This document shows positions 18,601 to 27,933 of a stretch of 35,853 bases of DNA, one piece after another. Source of the stretch: Iodobacter sp. GTDB taxonomy: Bacteria > Pseudomonadota > Gammaproteobacteria > Burkholderiales > Chitinibacteraceae. The DNA is taken from contig NZ_JANXSO010000129.1 in the NCBI RefSeq assembly GCF_025352645.1, forward strand, positions 1 to 35,853, given 5' to 3'. Every line of letters starts with the position of its first letter. Within the stretch, counting starts at the first letter, position 1. The translations under genes and the position numbers were made by a program. Under the pieces are notes generated by a model, which saw nothing but the letters and a program-made list of their open reading frames with translations, did not search any database and was not told the DNA's origin.

Positions 18601-19280
18601 ACGCCATTTTAGAAGAGTGGGATTGGCAAGATATCGATGCATTAAACCTAGAGGTCGCCAAGCAATTAGAGCGGCATGGCATACCGCCACACTGGCTAGA
18701 AGTGGTCAGCCAAATGGTGCAAAACACCGTGGCAACGGCATTGGATGGCAAGGCGCTACGGCTACGTGACATCCCCAAATCGGCACGCGTGGCCGAAATG
18801 GAATTCACTTACGCCGTAGGCCACTGTAAAAGCGCCAGCCTAATCGCCGCATTGCAGCACTCCAGCCTGCCTAGCGCATTTAAACAGGCCGCAGAGCAGC
18901 TAGATTTCTTTCATATCAACGGCTTTTTAAGAGGCTTTATTGATCTGGTATTTGAATACCAAGGCGCTTATTACGTTTTGGATTACAAAAGCAATTGGCT
19001 AGGCAATAGCGTGGCCGATTACGCCCCCGCACAGCTCATCCCCGCCATGGCGCAGCACCACTATTATCTGCAATACCTTATCTACAGCGCCGCCGTGCGC
19101 CGCTTTTTACACCAACGCCTACCCCACTTTAGCGACGATCAATTTGGTGGCGTGTACTACCTATTTATGCGTGGCATGGGGGAGCAAAACGGCCAAAGCG
19201 GCGTCTACTTCAAGCGCCCAAGTATGGAATTATTGGATCAGATAGAAGCGGCGTTGATGGGGGATATTGTAAAAACCTAA
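15663..19280 (+). CDS. recB: RecB, exodeoxyribonuclease V beta subunit
   Basis: The 1205-residue protein is close to the 1180 residues of the E. coli subunit. It provides the 3'-5' SF1A helicase and the nuclease of RecBCD, which processes double-strand breaks and degrades foreign linear DNA. Motifs in order: Walker A ASAGTGKT (21-28), LIDEFQDTD, FLVGDPKQAIYSFRGAD, VRIVTLHASKGLEYPIVF and LLYVGLTRARNR. In the C-terminal nuclease are GTCLHAILEEWDW, GFIDLVFEY and VLDYKSNW, which supply the metal-binding His, two Asp and Lys. The gene is followed by a DnaQ-like gene and recD on the same strand, but no recC adjoins; upstream lie only the DUF559 module and the alkD-like gene. Confidence 0.95.
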   Translation: MHLRPLNLFDMPLAGPHMIEASAGTGKTWTITGLYTRLVIEHGLRVPEILVVTFTEAATAELRDRIRGRLAEVLESFEGNEALDPFCQTLLDQHRERSPEIIRRLQRAIASLDEAAIHTIHAFCQRVLVQSAFESGADFGMEILSDIGPVLDEIAADFWREQVYPADSAYTEYLLKTKASPEEWLRVVYGHLGQPLLHTVALPPLPDSRQLATALAPALSNYQRLWLENAASIRAMLLEMSAKKELKQTSYKPEQLEKVFLLIDDHIASNGGWQDIDSKELAKLSSSKLASGTAKTGTAPSHAFFDVVEELAGLINDLSGICQLKEKHALAELRRRCDSELPERLARRQQLSFNDLLLRVWQGLQEGDRLALAIRRRYKAALIDEFQDTDGIQYDIFSRVFSDGSTPLFLVGDPKQAIYSFRGADIHAYHQAEKLVEAKESLDTNQRSVPHLVTAVNSLFLRPKEAFVDPHVSFTAVKAADKPRPELHIVGEDGVSAPFCFQFLPEPEQVSEKGVQISWGKEAANHLAAQITAAEIEKLLSGVATMRGTGVEKALSGGDIAVLVPDRFRAKTMQDALSSRCIASVLRVRDSVWESQEARDLYGVLAAIAEPANQGLLRAALISTLLGSSAADLLRLEISGWDNISDAFAHWKKTWQAQGFIPMFREWLEYHGQDGRNVAQRLLSLSEGERRLTNLLQLAELLQAHKATGLEQHLAWFSRQSRNAGDEALLRLESDEDRVRIVTLHASKGLEYPIVFCPFLWDGRLLGRQSSSVRFHADKQAWLDLGSEDFDSHKEHAKREAFEEKLRLLYVGLTRARNRCYVVWGNVGLRTSSGAAATDGLYQSALAWLLHPIQAETDDPLEAQKEQLKAYDHQSLLSDISQLCADQPKVFAIQAAPQGRFGLKAAASEPLLFKPYHGKTLYPTWRVASFSGLTSNQRHHASEGPDHDNQSSAPEISTERSIFSFPEREAAATVAGTCLHAILEEWDWQDIDALNLEVAKQLERHGIPPHWLEVVSQMVQNTVATALDGKALRLRDIPKSARVAEMEFTYAVGHCKSASLIAALQHSSLPSAFKQAAEQLDFFHINGFLRGFIDLVFEYQGAYYVLDYKSNWLGNSVADYAPAQLIPAMAQHHYYLQYLIYSAAVRRFLHQRLPHFSDDQFGGVYYLFMRGMGEQNGQSGVYFKRPSMELLDQIEAALMGDIVKT

Positions 19281-19305
19281 AGTCGTCGCCACAGAGAACA
19301 ACAAA

Positions 19306-19426
19306 CCCAAATCTTGAACCACGGAGGAAAAGGAAAACACGGAGAGCCACGGAGAAAAACATGAGGAATAAGGTTTTCTCCGTGAAACTCCGTGTTCTCT
19401 GTGCTCTCTGTGTTTCAAGATTTGGG
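19306..19426. repeat. Long imperfect inverted repeat between recB and the exonuclease gene
   Basis: The outer arms CCCAAATCTTGAA (19306-19318) and TTCAAGATTTGGG (19414-19426) are exact reverse complements. Inside, repeated CACGGAGA-type units on the left face CTCCGTG and CTCTGTG units on the right, so the whole 121 bases can fold into one long hairpin. A near copy of the left arm, CCCAAATTTTGAACCACAGA, occurs at 20110-20129 across the stop codon of the next gene. No coding role was seen. Confidence 0.7.
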
Positions 19427-19437
19427 CTTTATAGCTA

Positions 19438-19471
19438 CCCCGCGTGGGCACAAAAACCTGCCCACCCTACA
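19438..19471. repeat. Dispersed repeat, family B, copy 1
   Basis: CCCCGCGTGGGCACA followed by AAAACCTGCCCACCCTACA contains two opposed GTGGGCA/TGCCCAC arms. The reverse complement of its ends (TGTAGGGTGG and TGTGCCCACGCG) recurs at 25147-25168, where the ten bases between them are missing. The TGTAGGG terminus is shared with the family A hairpins. Confidence 0.55.
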
Positions 19472-19488
19472 ATTTTTAAAAAGACCCC

Positions 19489-20121
19489 ATGAGTTCATTT
19501 AACCGCCCCATCGTGATGCTAGATTTTGAAAGCACCGGCATTAGCAGCAGCTATGACCGTATTACCGAAGTAGCTGCACTGCGAATTGTGGACGGGCAGA
19601 TTACTGATCGCTTTGTATCCTTGGTCAATTGCGGCGTGCGTATCCCCGCTTTTATTACTCAGCTCACCGGCATCAGCCAAGCCATGGTCAACAAGGCTCC
19701 GCCAGCCAGCGAGGTGGTTCCAGCGTTGATCGAATTTATTGGCGATAACGCCCTTTCGGCGCATAACGCCAGCTTTGATGCCAAGTTTTTATTAGCCGAA
19801 AGCCAGCGGGTTCATCTGATCCCACGCCATCAAGGGCTGTTTTGCACGCTTAAATTATCCCGGCGGCTGTTTCCAGGCATGAGCAATTACAAGCTCGCCA
19901 CCATCGCCCACAGCCTAGGTATCCGCTTTCAAGGCACCGCCCACAGGGCCGAAGCCGATGCAGAAGTCTCAGCGCACTTGCTGATCCATATCGCCAAACA
20001 CTTGGCTAAAACCTGCCAGCAAACCCACATCAACCTAACCCTACTCACCCAAATCGAAAAACTAGCCGCCGCCAAAGTGCCTGATTTTTTGAGTAAGCAG
20101 ACCAATAAGCCCAAATTTTGA
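19489..20121 (+). CDS. DnaQ-like DEDDh 3'-5' exonuclease
   Basis: The 210-residue protein has one exonuclease domain of the DnaQ (DNA polymerase III epsilon) superfamily. The DEDDh residues are visible: D12 and E14 (MLDFESTG), D97 (HNASFDAKFL), and H152 with D157 (HRAEADAEVSAH). ITQLTGISQAMV (57-67) is also typical. It should remove nucleotides from 3' ends of DNA. It is short and lacks a polymerase-binding tail, so it is more likely a repair exonuclease or paralogue than the replicative DnaQ. It lies between recB and recD on the same strand, which hints at a linked role in end processing. Its last codons and stop lie in a repeat arm. Confidence 0.85.
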   Translation: MSSFNRPIVMLDFESTGISSSYDRITEVAALRIVDGQITDRFVSLVNCGVRIPAFITQLTGISQAMVNKAPPASEVVPALIEFIGDNALSAHNASFDAKFLLAESQRVHLIPRHQGLFCTLKLSRRLFPGMSNYKLATIAHSLGIRFQGTAHRAEADAEVSAHLLIHIAKHLAKTCQQTHINLTLLTQIEKLAAAKVPDFLSKQTNKPKF

Positions 20122-20175
20122 ACCACAGATTTTAAGATTTAGGTTTTGCTACGCACCACCACTCTGGACTCCACC

Positions 20176-21861
20176 ATGCCTGACTTTGCCTTTGAATTAA
20201 GCCGCAGTTTTGAACGCCTTTGCGGGCCGCAATCGGATGAGTTTAAAACCACGCTGGCTAAGCTGTGCGCGGCGTTGGCGGCGGGGCATAGTTGTATTCG
20301 GGCAGCACCACTCAGCAGCCCTTTAATCGGCCGCCCTGGCGAGTTTAAGCCTTTAACTCAGGATAAAGACCGGCTCTACCTCACCCGTTATTGGTGGTAT
20401 GAAAACTCGGTGGCGCAAAAATTAAGCCAGTTAGCCAAGGCAAAGTGCGCGGTCGATTTGCAGCAACTCGCCCCCTTGCTCGATCGCCTATTCCCCCCAG
20501 CTGCCATCCGCCCAGATATGCAAAAAGCCGCCGCAGCCGCAGCAGTGATGCAAAAGCTAACGGTGATTTCTGGCGGGCCAGGCACGGGTAAAACCACCAC
20601 CGTGCTGCGGATTTTGGCGGCTTTACAAATCGTGGCGAACAACAGTTTAAATATCAAAATGGCCGCCCCCACCGGTAAGGCCGCAGCCAGAATGAGTGAA
20701 TCGGTCAGGGAAAGAAAATGTGATCTAGCTGTTGATGAAGCAACACTGGCGGTAATCCCCGAAACAGCATCCACCCTGCACCGCTTACTAGGGCCACGGC
20801 CCGATGGCAGCTTTAAGCACGGCAAAGATAACCCGCTAGCGCTGGATGTGCTGGTGGTGGATGAAGCATCGATGATCGATCTGGCGCTGATGGCGCAGCT
20901 ACTGGATGCGCTGCCCGTAGATGCTCGGCTTATTTTATTAGGCGATAAAGATCAACTAGATGCAGTAGATGCGGGGGCGGTATTTGCCGAATTATGCAGC
21001 TTAAAAGCGCCTAGCCTCGCGTTTATTGCCGCCTTAAAAACCGCCAGTGGCGTAGAGATTTTACCCAGCAAAGGCGCAAGTAGCTGCGTTGGCAATGCGA
21101 TTATGACACTGCAACACAGCCACCGTTTTGCCGCAGGTGGCGGCATTGGCAAGCTAGCCAGCTTAGTCAATGCAGGCGATGCAAAGGGCGCATTAGCCCT
21201 GCTGCAACCCAATGATTTATTCGCCGAAGCCGAGCCAGAGCTAGGCTGGCAAGCCAACAGCAAAAACCTATTGGCGCGTTGTGATAGCGGCTACCAAGCT
21301 TACTGGCAAGCCGTGCAGCAAAACGATGTAACGGCTGCATTTATAGCCTTTGATACCTTCCGCATTCTCACCGCCTTACGCGAAGGTCAAGCCGGTGTAA
21401 TGGGCGTAAATCAGCAGCTAGAAGATCACTGGCGGGCCAAAAACCTGATTTCTGCCGATGTTTGGTACGCGGGCCGCCCCATCCTCATCACCCAAAATGA
21501 TTATGGCGTGCAGCTATATAACGGCGACATTGGCCTGACATTTATTCAAGACGGCGCACCCCGCGTAGCCTTTAAAGGGGAAGGCAACACCCTGCGCTGG
21601 TTCAGCCCCGCCCGCCTCCCCAGCCACGAAACCGCACTGGCCCTCACCGTACACAAAAGCCAAGGCTCAGAATTTGACACCGTTATTCTATTATTGCCCC
21701 ACCAAGCCCACGAGCTACTCAGCCGCAGCCTCATCTACACCGGCCTCACCCGCGCCAAGCAAAAAGTAGAAATTTGGGGGAGCAACGAAGTGCTGAGCAA
21801 AGCCATCAGCAAACAAGCTACTCGGCAAAGCGGGCTGGCAGCGGCATTAAAGGCGGCTTAG
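20176..21861 (+). CDS. recD: RecD, exodeoxyribonuclease V alpha subunit
   Basis: The 561-residue protein (from the ATG at 20176, MPDFAFELSRSFERLCG) is the 5'-3' SF1B helicase of RecBCD. Motifs in order: Walker A SGGPGTGKTTT (about 132-142), AAPTGKAAARM, STLHRLLG, VLVVDEASMIDL (Walker B), LILLGDKDQLDAVDAGAVF, and near the C-terminus ALALTVHKSQGSEFDTVIL and YTGLTRAKQKVEIWG. The length is usual for RecD1. An in-frame TTG at 20146 would add ten residues within a repeat-derived stretch, so the ATG is preferred. The gene is 54 bases after the exonuclease gene and probably co-transcribed with it. Confidence 0.93.
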   Translation: MPDFAFELSRSFERLCGPQSDEFKTTLAKLCAALAAGHSCIRAAPLSSPLIGRPGEFKPLTQDKDRLYLTRYWWYENSVAQKLSQLAKAKCAVDLQQLAPLLDRLFPPAAIRPDMQKAAAAAAVMQKLTVISGGPGTGKTTTVLRILAALQIVANNSLNIKMAAPTGKAAARMSESVRERKCDLAVDEATLAVIPETASTLHRLLGPRPDGSFKHGKDNPLALDVLVVDEASMIDLALMAQLLDALPVDARLILLGDKDQLDAVDAGAVFAELCSLKAPSLAFIAALKTASGVEILPSKGASSCVGNAIMTLQHSHRFAAGGGIGKLASLVNAGDAKGALALLQPNDLFAEAEPELGWQANSKNLLARCDSGYQAYWQAVQQNDVTAAFIAFDTFRILTALREGQAGVMGVNQQLEDHWRAKNLISADVWYAGRPILITQNDYGVQLYNGDIGLTFIQDGAPRVAFKGEGNTLRWFSPARLPSHETALALTVHKSQGSEFDTVILLLPHQAHELLSRSLIYTGLTRAKQKVEIWGSNEVLSKAISKQATRQSGLAAALKAA

Positions 21862-21886
21862 GATTTGGGAATGAGGGCAGTTTTTG

Positions 21887-22038
21887 TAGGGTGACAATCA
21901 GCAGAGCCTGCGACGTTTACGTAGCACAGCGAAGGCGCATTGCACCGCCGTTGCCATAATCTCGGCTAGCCTAGACGCAACCTCATTGCCAACACGGGGC
22001 AATGCGTCTGAATAAACCCTCAATCCTATTGCACCCTA
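21887..22038. repeat. Possible MITE-like element with terminal inverted repeats
   Basis: TAGGGTGACAA (21887-21897) and TTGCACCCTA (22029-22038) are inverted copies with one base missing. The 150 bases between contain further opposed GCGCATTGCACC and GGGGCAATGCGTC blocks. The stretch lies between two converging genes (recD and the thermonuclease-like gene) and has no coding potential. It may be a degenerate palindromic mobile repeat. Confidence 0.5.
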
Positions 22039-22076
22039 GAGAACTACAAAACCACATGGAATACGCCCCAATCAGC

Positions 22077-22568
22077 TTATCTAGGATGCGCCCTGCGGTA
22101 ATCCCAAGGTGGGGTGGGGGTGGCTTCTTGCCATAGCCCGCGCTGGGCGGCGCGGGCTTCGCTTTCTGCGGCTTGGTAGAGCGCAAATTGCGTTGTGCTT
22201 TGCTTGCCCTTGGCAAAATGCTGGTAGTGCCAGGCGAGGCCTGCTTTTACTTGCTCGGCATTGATATCTTTGCCGACAATCTGTAGCAGCACCACGCTGC
22301 GCTGGTATTTATCGGTATCGATGACGGTTGCAACTGCCGTTTTTTGATAAGCCCACCGATCTAGGCTGCGCCGTGACTCGCTGCCAAAAGCTTGGCTGTA
22401 TTCGGGCGCATCAATAAAAGCCAGCCGTAGTGCGTGCTCTTGATTGGCCGCGTCACGGATAATTAAGGAATCGCCATCCAGCACTTTAATCACCACGCCA
22501 GAAAGCACAGTGGGCTGATCGGCCTTACACGCCGTTAATAATAGTAGCAGCACACAAAATCTAAGCAT
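22077..22568 (-). CDS. Thermonuclease-like (SNase fold) lipoprotein
   Basis: The 163-residue protein starts MLRFCVLLLLLTACKADQ, a short lipoprotein signal with the lipobox LTAC, so the mature protein should be lipid-anchored in the envelope. The rest is a staphylococcal nuclease-type domain, with VIKVLDGDSLIIRD, LRLAFIDAPEYSQ and DKYQRSVVLLQI carrying the usual arginine and acidic active-site positions, and the late motif AGLAWHYQHFAKG. It probably degrades extracellular or periplasmic nucleic acid. The ATG at 22568 follows GGAGG by seven bases; a GTG six codons upstream would include that site and is rejected. Confidence 0.85.
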   Translation of the reverse strand: MLRFCVLLLLLTACKADQPTVLSGVVIKVLDGDSLIIRDAANQEHALRLAFIDAPEYSQAFGSESRRSLDRWAYQKTAVATVIDTDKYQRSVVLLQIVGKDINAEQVKAGLAWHYQHFAKGKQSTTQFALYQAAESEARAAQRGLWQEATPTPPWDYRRAHPR

Positions 22569-22611
22569 CGGCCCACCTCCACTCACTCTCTATAGCAGGG
22601 CTGGCCGATGT

Positions 22612-23442
22612 TTACTTAGCCCGCAGCGCCCGCCATAGCAATTTGGGCCAATCGCGCCAGACCAGTACGGGGCGGTGGCGGAAGACATCGGGCTCGAGCT
22701 TTAGTTTTTCTAAAATAGCGTCGCCGCCAAGGATGGTGAGGCGAATCTCTAGGCCAACTCGTCCTGGCAATATTTTGCCTAGCGGCGCTCCGGCGTGCAG
22801 CATTTTTTGGCTGCGCCGCACCTGAAACGCCATTAAGCGCCGCCAGTTGGCGTTGATTTCGCCAGCGGCAATTTGCGCTTCGCTCACGCCAAAGCGCTCT
22901 AAATCAGCTTGCGGGAAATAAACCCGGCCATTGGCCCAGTCTTTTTCTACATCTTGCCAAAAATTAATTAGCTGCAAGGCGCTACAAATGCCGTCAGACA
23001 AGGCCAAATTACGCGGCGTAGCCAGCCCAAAAATATGCAATAAGATACGCCCAACGGGGTTGGCAGAGCGGCGGCAGTAATAGATTAGCTCACCAAAATC
23101 CGCAAAACGGTGTTTGGTTACGTCTTGGGTAAAGGCATCCAGCAGATCGTGATAAAGCTGGATCGGGATTTGATACTGCTGCGTGGACACTGCCAACGCC
23201 TGATAGCGCGCTGTTAGCGGGGTTTGCCCTGCCGCCATCAGGGCTAATTCTGCACGGCAAGCGGCAAGCGCGGCTAGGCGCTCTGCGGGCGTAGCATCGC
23301 CCTCGTCGGCCAGATCGTCGGCATGGCGGGCAAAGTGGTACACCGCCGCCACAGCTTTGCGATATTTGCGGGGTAATAGCAGGGATGCCACAGGGAAGTT
23401 TTCATAATGCCCCACGGCTTGTTCGGGTGTAATTGCAACCAT
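22612..23442 (-). CDS. hpnC: HpnC-like squalene/phytoene synthase family protein
   Basis: The 276-residue protein belongs to the squalene/phytoene synthase family, and its start (EQAVGHYENFPVASLLLPRK) is characteristic of HpnC. HpnC acts after HpnD in the squalene route to hopanoids, converting presqualene diphosphate to hydroxysqualene. Both aspartate-rich metal-diphosphate motifs are present: HADDLADEGD (40-49) and NFWQDVEKDW (160-169). YYCRRSANPVGRILL (121-135) is also typical. hpnD and hpnE are not in the window, so pathway membership rests on family resemblance. The gene diverges from the ComEA-like gene across about 105 bases. Confidence 0.85.
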   Translation of the reverse strand: MVAITPEQAVGHYENFPVASLLLPRKYRKAVAAVYHFARHADDLADEGDATPAERLAALAACRAELALMAAGQTPLTARYQALAVSTQQYQIPIQLYHDLLDAFTQDVTKHRFADFGELIYYCRRSANPVGRILLHIFGLATPRNLALSDGICSALQLINFWQDVEKDWANGRVYFPQADLERFGVSEAQIAAGEINANWRRLMAFQVRRSQKMLHAGAPLGKILPGRVGLEIRLTILGGDAILEKLKLEPDVFRHRPVLVWRDWPKLLWRALRAK

Positions 23443-23497
23443 AAACTGAACCTAATTTGACGCGAAAAGCACTTGCTAACAAGGCATGCTATATTAA

Positions 23498-23917
<420 letters not shown>

Positions 23918-23935
23918 TCCCTTAGTTATAAAAAA

Positions 23936-23963
23936 TAAAAGGCACGCGAAGTGCCTTTTATTT
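23936..23963 (+). terminator. Rho-independent terminator after the ComEA-like gene
   Basis: AAAAGGCAC and GTGCCTTTT form a stem around GCGAA and are followed by a T-rich stretch (TTTTATTTT). It lies about 20 bases after the stop codon. The A-run on the other side would also let it act in the opposite direction. Confidence 0.85.
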
Positions 23964-24059
23964 TGCCCTCTCCCCGCCTAAGTAAATTCCCTTTTAACTT
24001 GAATCCAGCCTGTACTCATGGAATGCTGTGCTCTAATTTGCCAAAAGATGAGCATAAAT

Positions 24060-25151
24060 ATGACTGATAGCCGCGCTTGGGTTGCTCGTGCAATTCGCAC
24101 CATTGAAGCTGATTTTAACCGCTCTGCCGATACTCACTTAATCCCGCTCACTTTGCCTGGCTTCCCAGGTATCGACTTTTATTTAAAAGACGAATCCAGC
24201 CATCCAACGGGTAGCTTAAAACACCGCCTAGCGCGCTCCTTGTTTCTGTACTCGCTAGCAAATGGCTGGATTCACGCCAAAAGCACAGTGATTGAAGCCT
24301 CTAGCGGCTCAACTGCGATTTCCGAAGCCTATTTCGCTAGGCTGCTCGGCCTGCCCTTTATTGCGGTAATGCCCGCATCCACCAGCCCAGAAAAAATCGC
24401 CGCCATTACTTTTTATGGTGGCCAATGCCATTTGGTCAGCGACCCCACCACGCTGCATAGCGAATCGCTCAAGCTTGCCGCCGAAACGGGCGGGCATTTT
24501 ATGGACCAATTTACCTATGCCGAGCGCGCCACCGATTGGCGAGCCAATAATAATATTGCCGAATCCATCTACGCCCAAATGGCGCTGGAGCCGCACCCTA
24601 TTCCAAAATGGATTGTGGCTAGCTGCGGCACCGGCGGCACATCAGCCACGCTAGGGCGATATGTGCGCTACCGCCAGCACGCCACCAAAATTGCCTGCGT
24701 GGATCCTGATAACTCGGTATTTTTTGATGCGTTTGGTAGCAAGGATCGCAGCTTAAGCCTGCATTGCGGCTCTTTAATCGAGGGCATAGGCCGGCCTAAA
24801 GTGGAGGCATCGTTTATCCCATCGGTGATAGACAGCATGTTTCAAGTGCCCGATGCCTTATCCATAGCCGCTACGCGCTGGCTGGCAAGCAAACTGGGGC
24901 GGCGCGTTGGCGGCTCTACCGGTTGTAATCTGGCGGGGGTGCTGGCTTTGGCGCTAGAAATGAAAGCCGCTGGGCAAAGTGGCAGCATCGTGACCCTGCT
25001 TTGCGACAGTGGCGAGCGCTATGCGCATTCTTATTACAACGATGCTTGGCTGGCCGAGCGCGACATTGATATTGCGCCTTGGCTAGCGCAAATTAACCAA
25101 ACGGCAGAACACGGCGAGGCACTCAATTTACGCAGGGCAGATCAACTGTAG
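24060..25151 (+). CDS. Cds1-like PLP-dependent cysteine desulfhydrase / cysteine synthase family protein
   Basis: The 363-residue protein (from the ATG at 24060, [18 protein letters not shown]) is a fold-type II PLP enzyme. The cofactor lysine is K54 in [28 protein letters not shown] (about 80-93) binds the substrate carboxylate and [13 protein letters not shown] (188-200) the PLP phosphate. Overall it resembles the Cds1 group, which releases hydrogen sulfide from cysteine, more than CysK or CysM. Whether it degrades or makes cysteine cannot be told from sequence. Upstream in-frame ATGs at 24018 and 24048 would add a Cys-rich leader not seen in the family. Its stop codon lies inside a dispersed repeat. 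Confidence 0.8.
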   Translation: MTDSRAWVARAIRTIEADFNRSADTHLIPLTLPGFPGIDFYLKDESSHPTGSLKHRLARSLFLYSLANGWIHAKSTVIEASSGSTAISEAYFARLLGLPFIAVMPASTSPEKIAAITFYGGQCHLVSDPTTLHSESLKLAAETGGHFMDQFTYAERATDWRANNNIAESIYAQMALEPHPIPKWIVASCGTGGTSATLGRYVRYRQHATKIACVDPDNSVFFDAFGSKDRSLSLHCGSLIEGIGRPKVEASFIPSVIDSMFQVPDALSIAATRWLASKLGRRVGGSTGCNLAGVLALALEMKAAGQSGSIVTLLCDSGERYAHSYYNDAWLAERDIDIAPWLAQINQTAEHGEALNLRRADQL

Positions 25152-25168
25152 GGTGGTGTGCCCACGCG
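25147..25168. repeat. Dispersed repeat, family B, copy 2
   Basis: TGTAGGGTGG joined to TGTGCCCACGCG matches the two ends of the element at 19438-19471 (reverse complement), with the ten bases between them deleted. It overlaps the stop codon of the Cds1-like gene at 25149-25151. Confidence 0.5.
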
Positions 25169-25239
25169 TCAGCCGCATGGGCAAGATAAAACATGCTGAC
25201 TATGCCTCTTGCTCAATCTCATTATAAATATCTTAGAGA

Positions 25240-25293
25240 GGGTGAAACCCGCGTGTTTATTCAGCATTGCTCGCGGGTTTCACCCGCCCTACA
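25240..25293. repeat. Dispersed hairpin repeat, family A, copy 2
   Basis: Arms GGGTGAAACCCGCG (25240-25253) and CGCGGGTTTCACCC (25272-25285), an 18-base loop and a GCCCTACA tail are as in the copy at 14021-14075. It lies between two converging genes, ending four bases before the oxygenase stop codon, where it could act as a transcription stop for either. Confidence 0.85.
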
Positions 25294-25297
25294 GTAA

Positions 25298-26158
25298 TCA
25301 GCCAAAGCGTCCTTGGCGCATCCACTTGGTGGCGATCCATTTTTCGCCTTTTAGCACGGGGTTGCCGCCGTGTAGCGTTAATGGATCGGTTTGGCTGTGG
25401 CTATTACAGTACTCAAAATAAACCGCCGAGCCTTTCTTTGGTGAAATCGCCATGCCCAGCTCAGGAAAAATCGTTTCACCGCCTTCTTCCACATCATTTA
25501 AATAGATCACCATGGTGGATACACGTTGACCGCCATTTTTTAAATGCACTTGGCTGCCAGGATCCCCCACCGGGAAGTAATCAAAGTGCGGCTTATATTC
25601 GCCACCCATTTTGTAATTTAAAATTTGCAGCCCCTCGCCGTTTTCAAGCGGCCAGTGCATTGCCTCGGCAATACGGCGATCTAGGCGGGTAATCAATTCG
25701 CTTTCATTGGCATTAAAAAAGGTACCAAAGCTACTTCTATCATCGATCACTTCTTCCGCTCCCGTTTGCGGATCAACGATGGTAGAGCGCTTTAACTTAC
25801 TTTTAGATAAACGCACCAGCTCATCGCATTCTTCTAGCGACAAGATATCGTCCAGCACCGCCACCACGGGTGCGCTCACTCTAGTCGTTACCCGCACCGC
25901 CCTATCATGTGTTTGAATCACGCTACCTTGCATGGGAAACCGCGGCCGCTCGGCAACATAGCCAGCAGGCACCGCAGCAGCAGGCAAAGCGGTTTTAGCT
26001 TGCGTTGAAATATTCGAAAAATGAAAAACAATCGCATTGGCAAAAATAGGATCAAAGCCCTTGCCCGCCATCACTTCCACCAAAGATTGCGGCACGCAGC
26101 CCCTCGCCAAATTTTCCACAATCCAGTTTTGCCAATCAGATGTAATTTGTGTGTTCAT
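25298..26158 (-). CDS. Prolyl-4-hydroxylase-like 2-oxoglutarate/Fe(II) oxygenase
   Basis: The 286-residue protein has a C-terminal double-stranded beta-helix dioxygenase domain of the prolyl 4-hydroxylase alpha-subunit type. Iron ligands are H191 and D193 (KPHFDYF) and H263 (TLHGGNPVLKGEKW), with K273 positioned to bind 2-oxoglutarate. Also typical are QILNYKMGGEY before the HxD and TMVIYLNDVEEGGETIFP after it. The N-terminal 90 residues are not recognised. Known bacterial relatives hydroxylate prolines in proteins such as EF-Tu or in small collagen-like proteins; the substrate here is unknown. The gene stands alone, convergent with the Cds1-like gene. Confidence 0.88.
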   Translation of the reverse strand: MNTQITSDWQNWIVENLARGCVPQSLVEVMAGKGFDPIFANAIVFHFSNISTQAKTALPAAAVPAGYVAERPRFPMQGSVIQTHDRAVRVTTRVSAPVVAVLDDILSLEECDELVRLSKSKLKRSTIVDPQTGAEEVIDDRSSFGTFFNANESELITRLDRRIAEAMHWPLENGEGLQILNYKMGGEYKPHFDYFPVGDPGSQVHLKNGGQRVSTMVIYLNDVEEGGETIFPELGMAISPKKGSAVYFEYCNSHSQTDPLTLHGGNPVLKGEKWIATKWMRQGRFG

Positions 26159-27857
<1,699 letters not shown>

Positions 27858-27868
27858 TACCCTCCAAG

Positions 27869-27887
27869 CGGGCGCCACGTGCGCCCG
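27869..27887 (+). terminator. GC-rich hairpin after purB
   Basis: CGGGCGC (27869-27875) and GCGCCCG (27881-27887) form a perfect 7-base stem with a 5-base loop, 11 bases after the purB stop codon. There is no T-run, so it may be a partial or Rho-assisted stop, or an RNA-stabilising hairpin, rather than a standard terminator. Confidence 0.35.
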
Positions 27888-27933
27888 TGTCAAGCTATCC
27901 CAATACGAAGCTTGTTATTGAATGCCGGAGAAA

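Noticed and set aside
20388-20825. 145-codon open frame on the minus strand
   Set aside because: It is the reverse shadow of the RecD Walker A region; recD motifs are intact.
25267-25692. 141-codon open frame on the plus strand
   Set aside because: It is opposite the oxygenase gene, which has all catalytic residues; the frame begins in a hairpin repeat.
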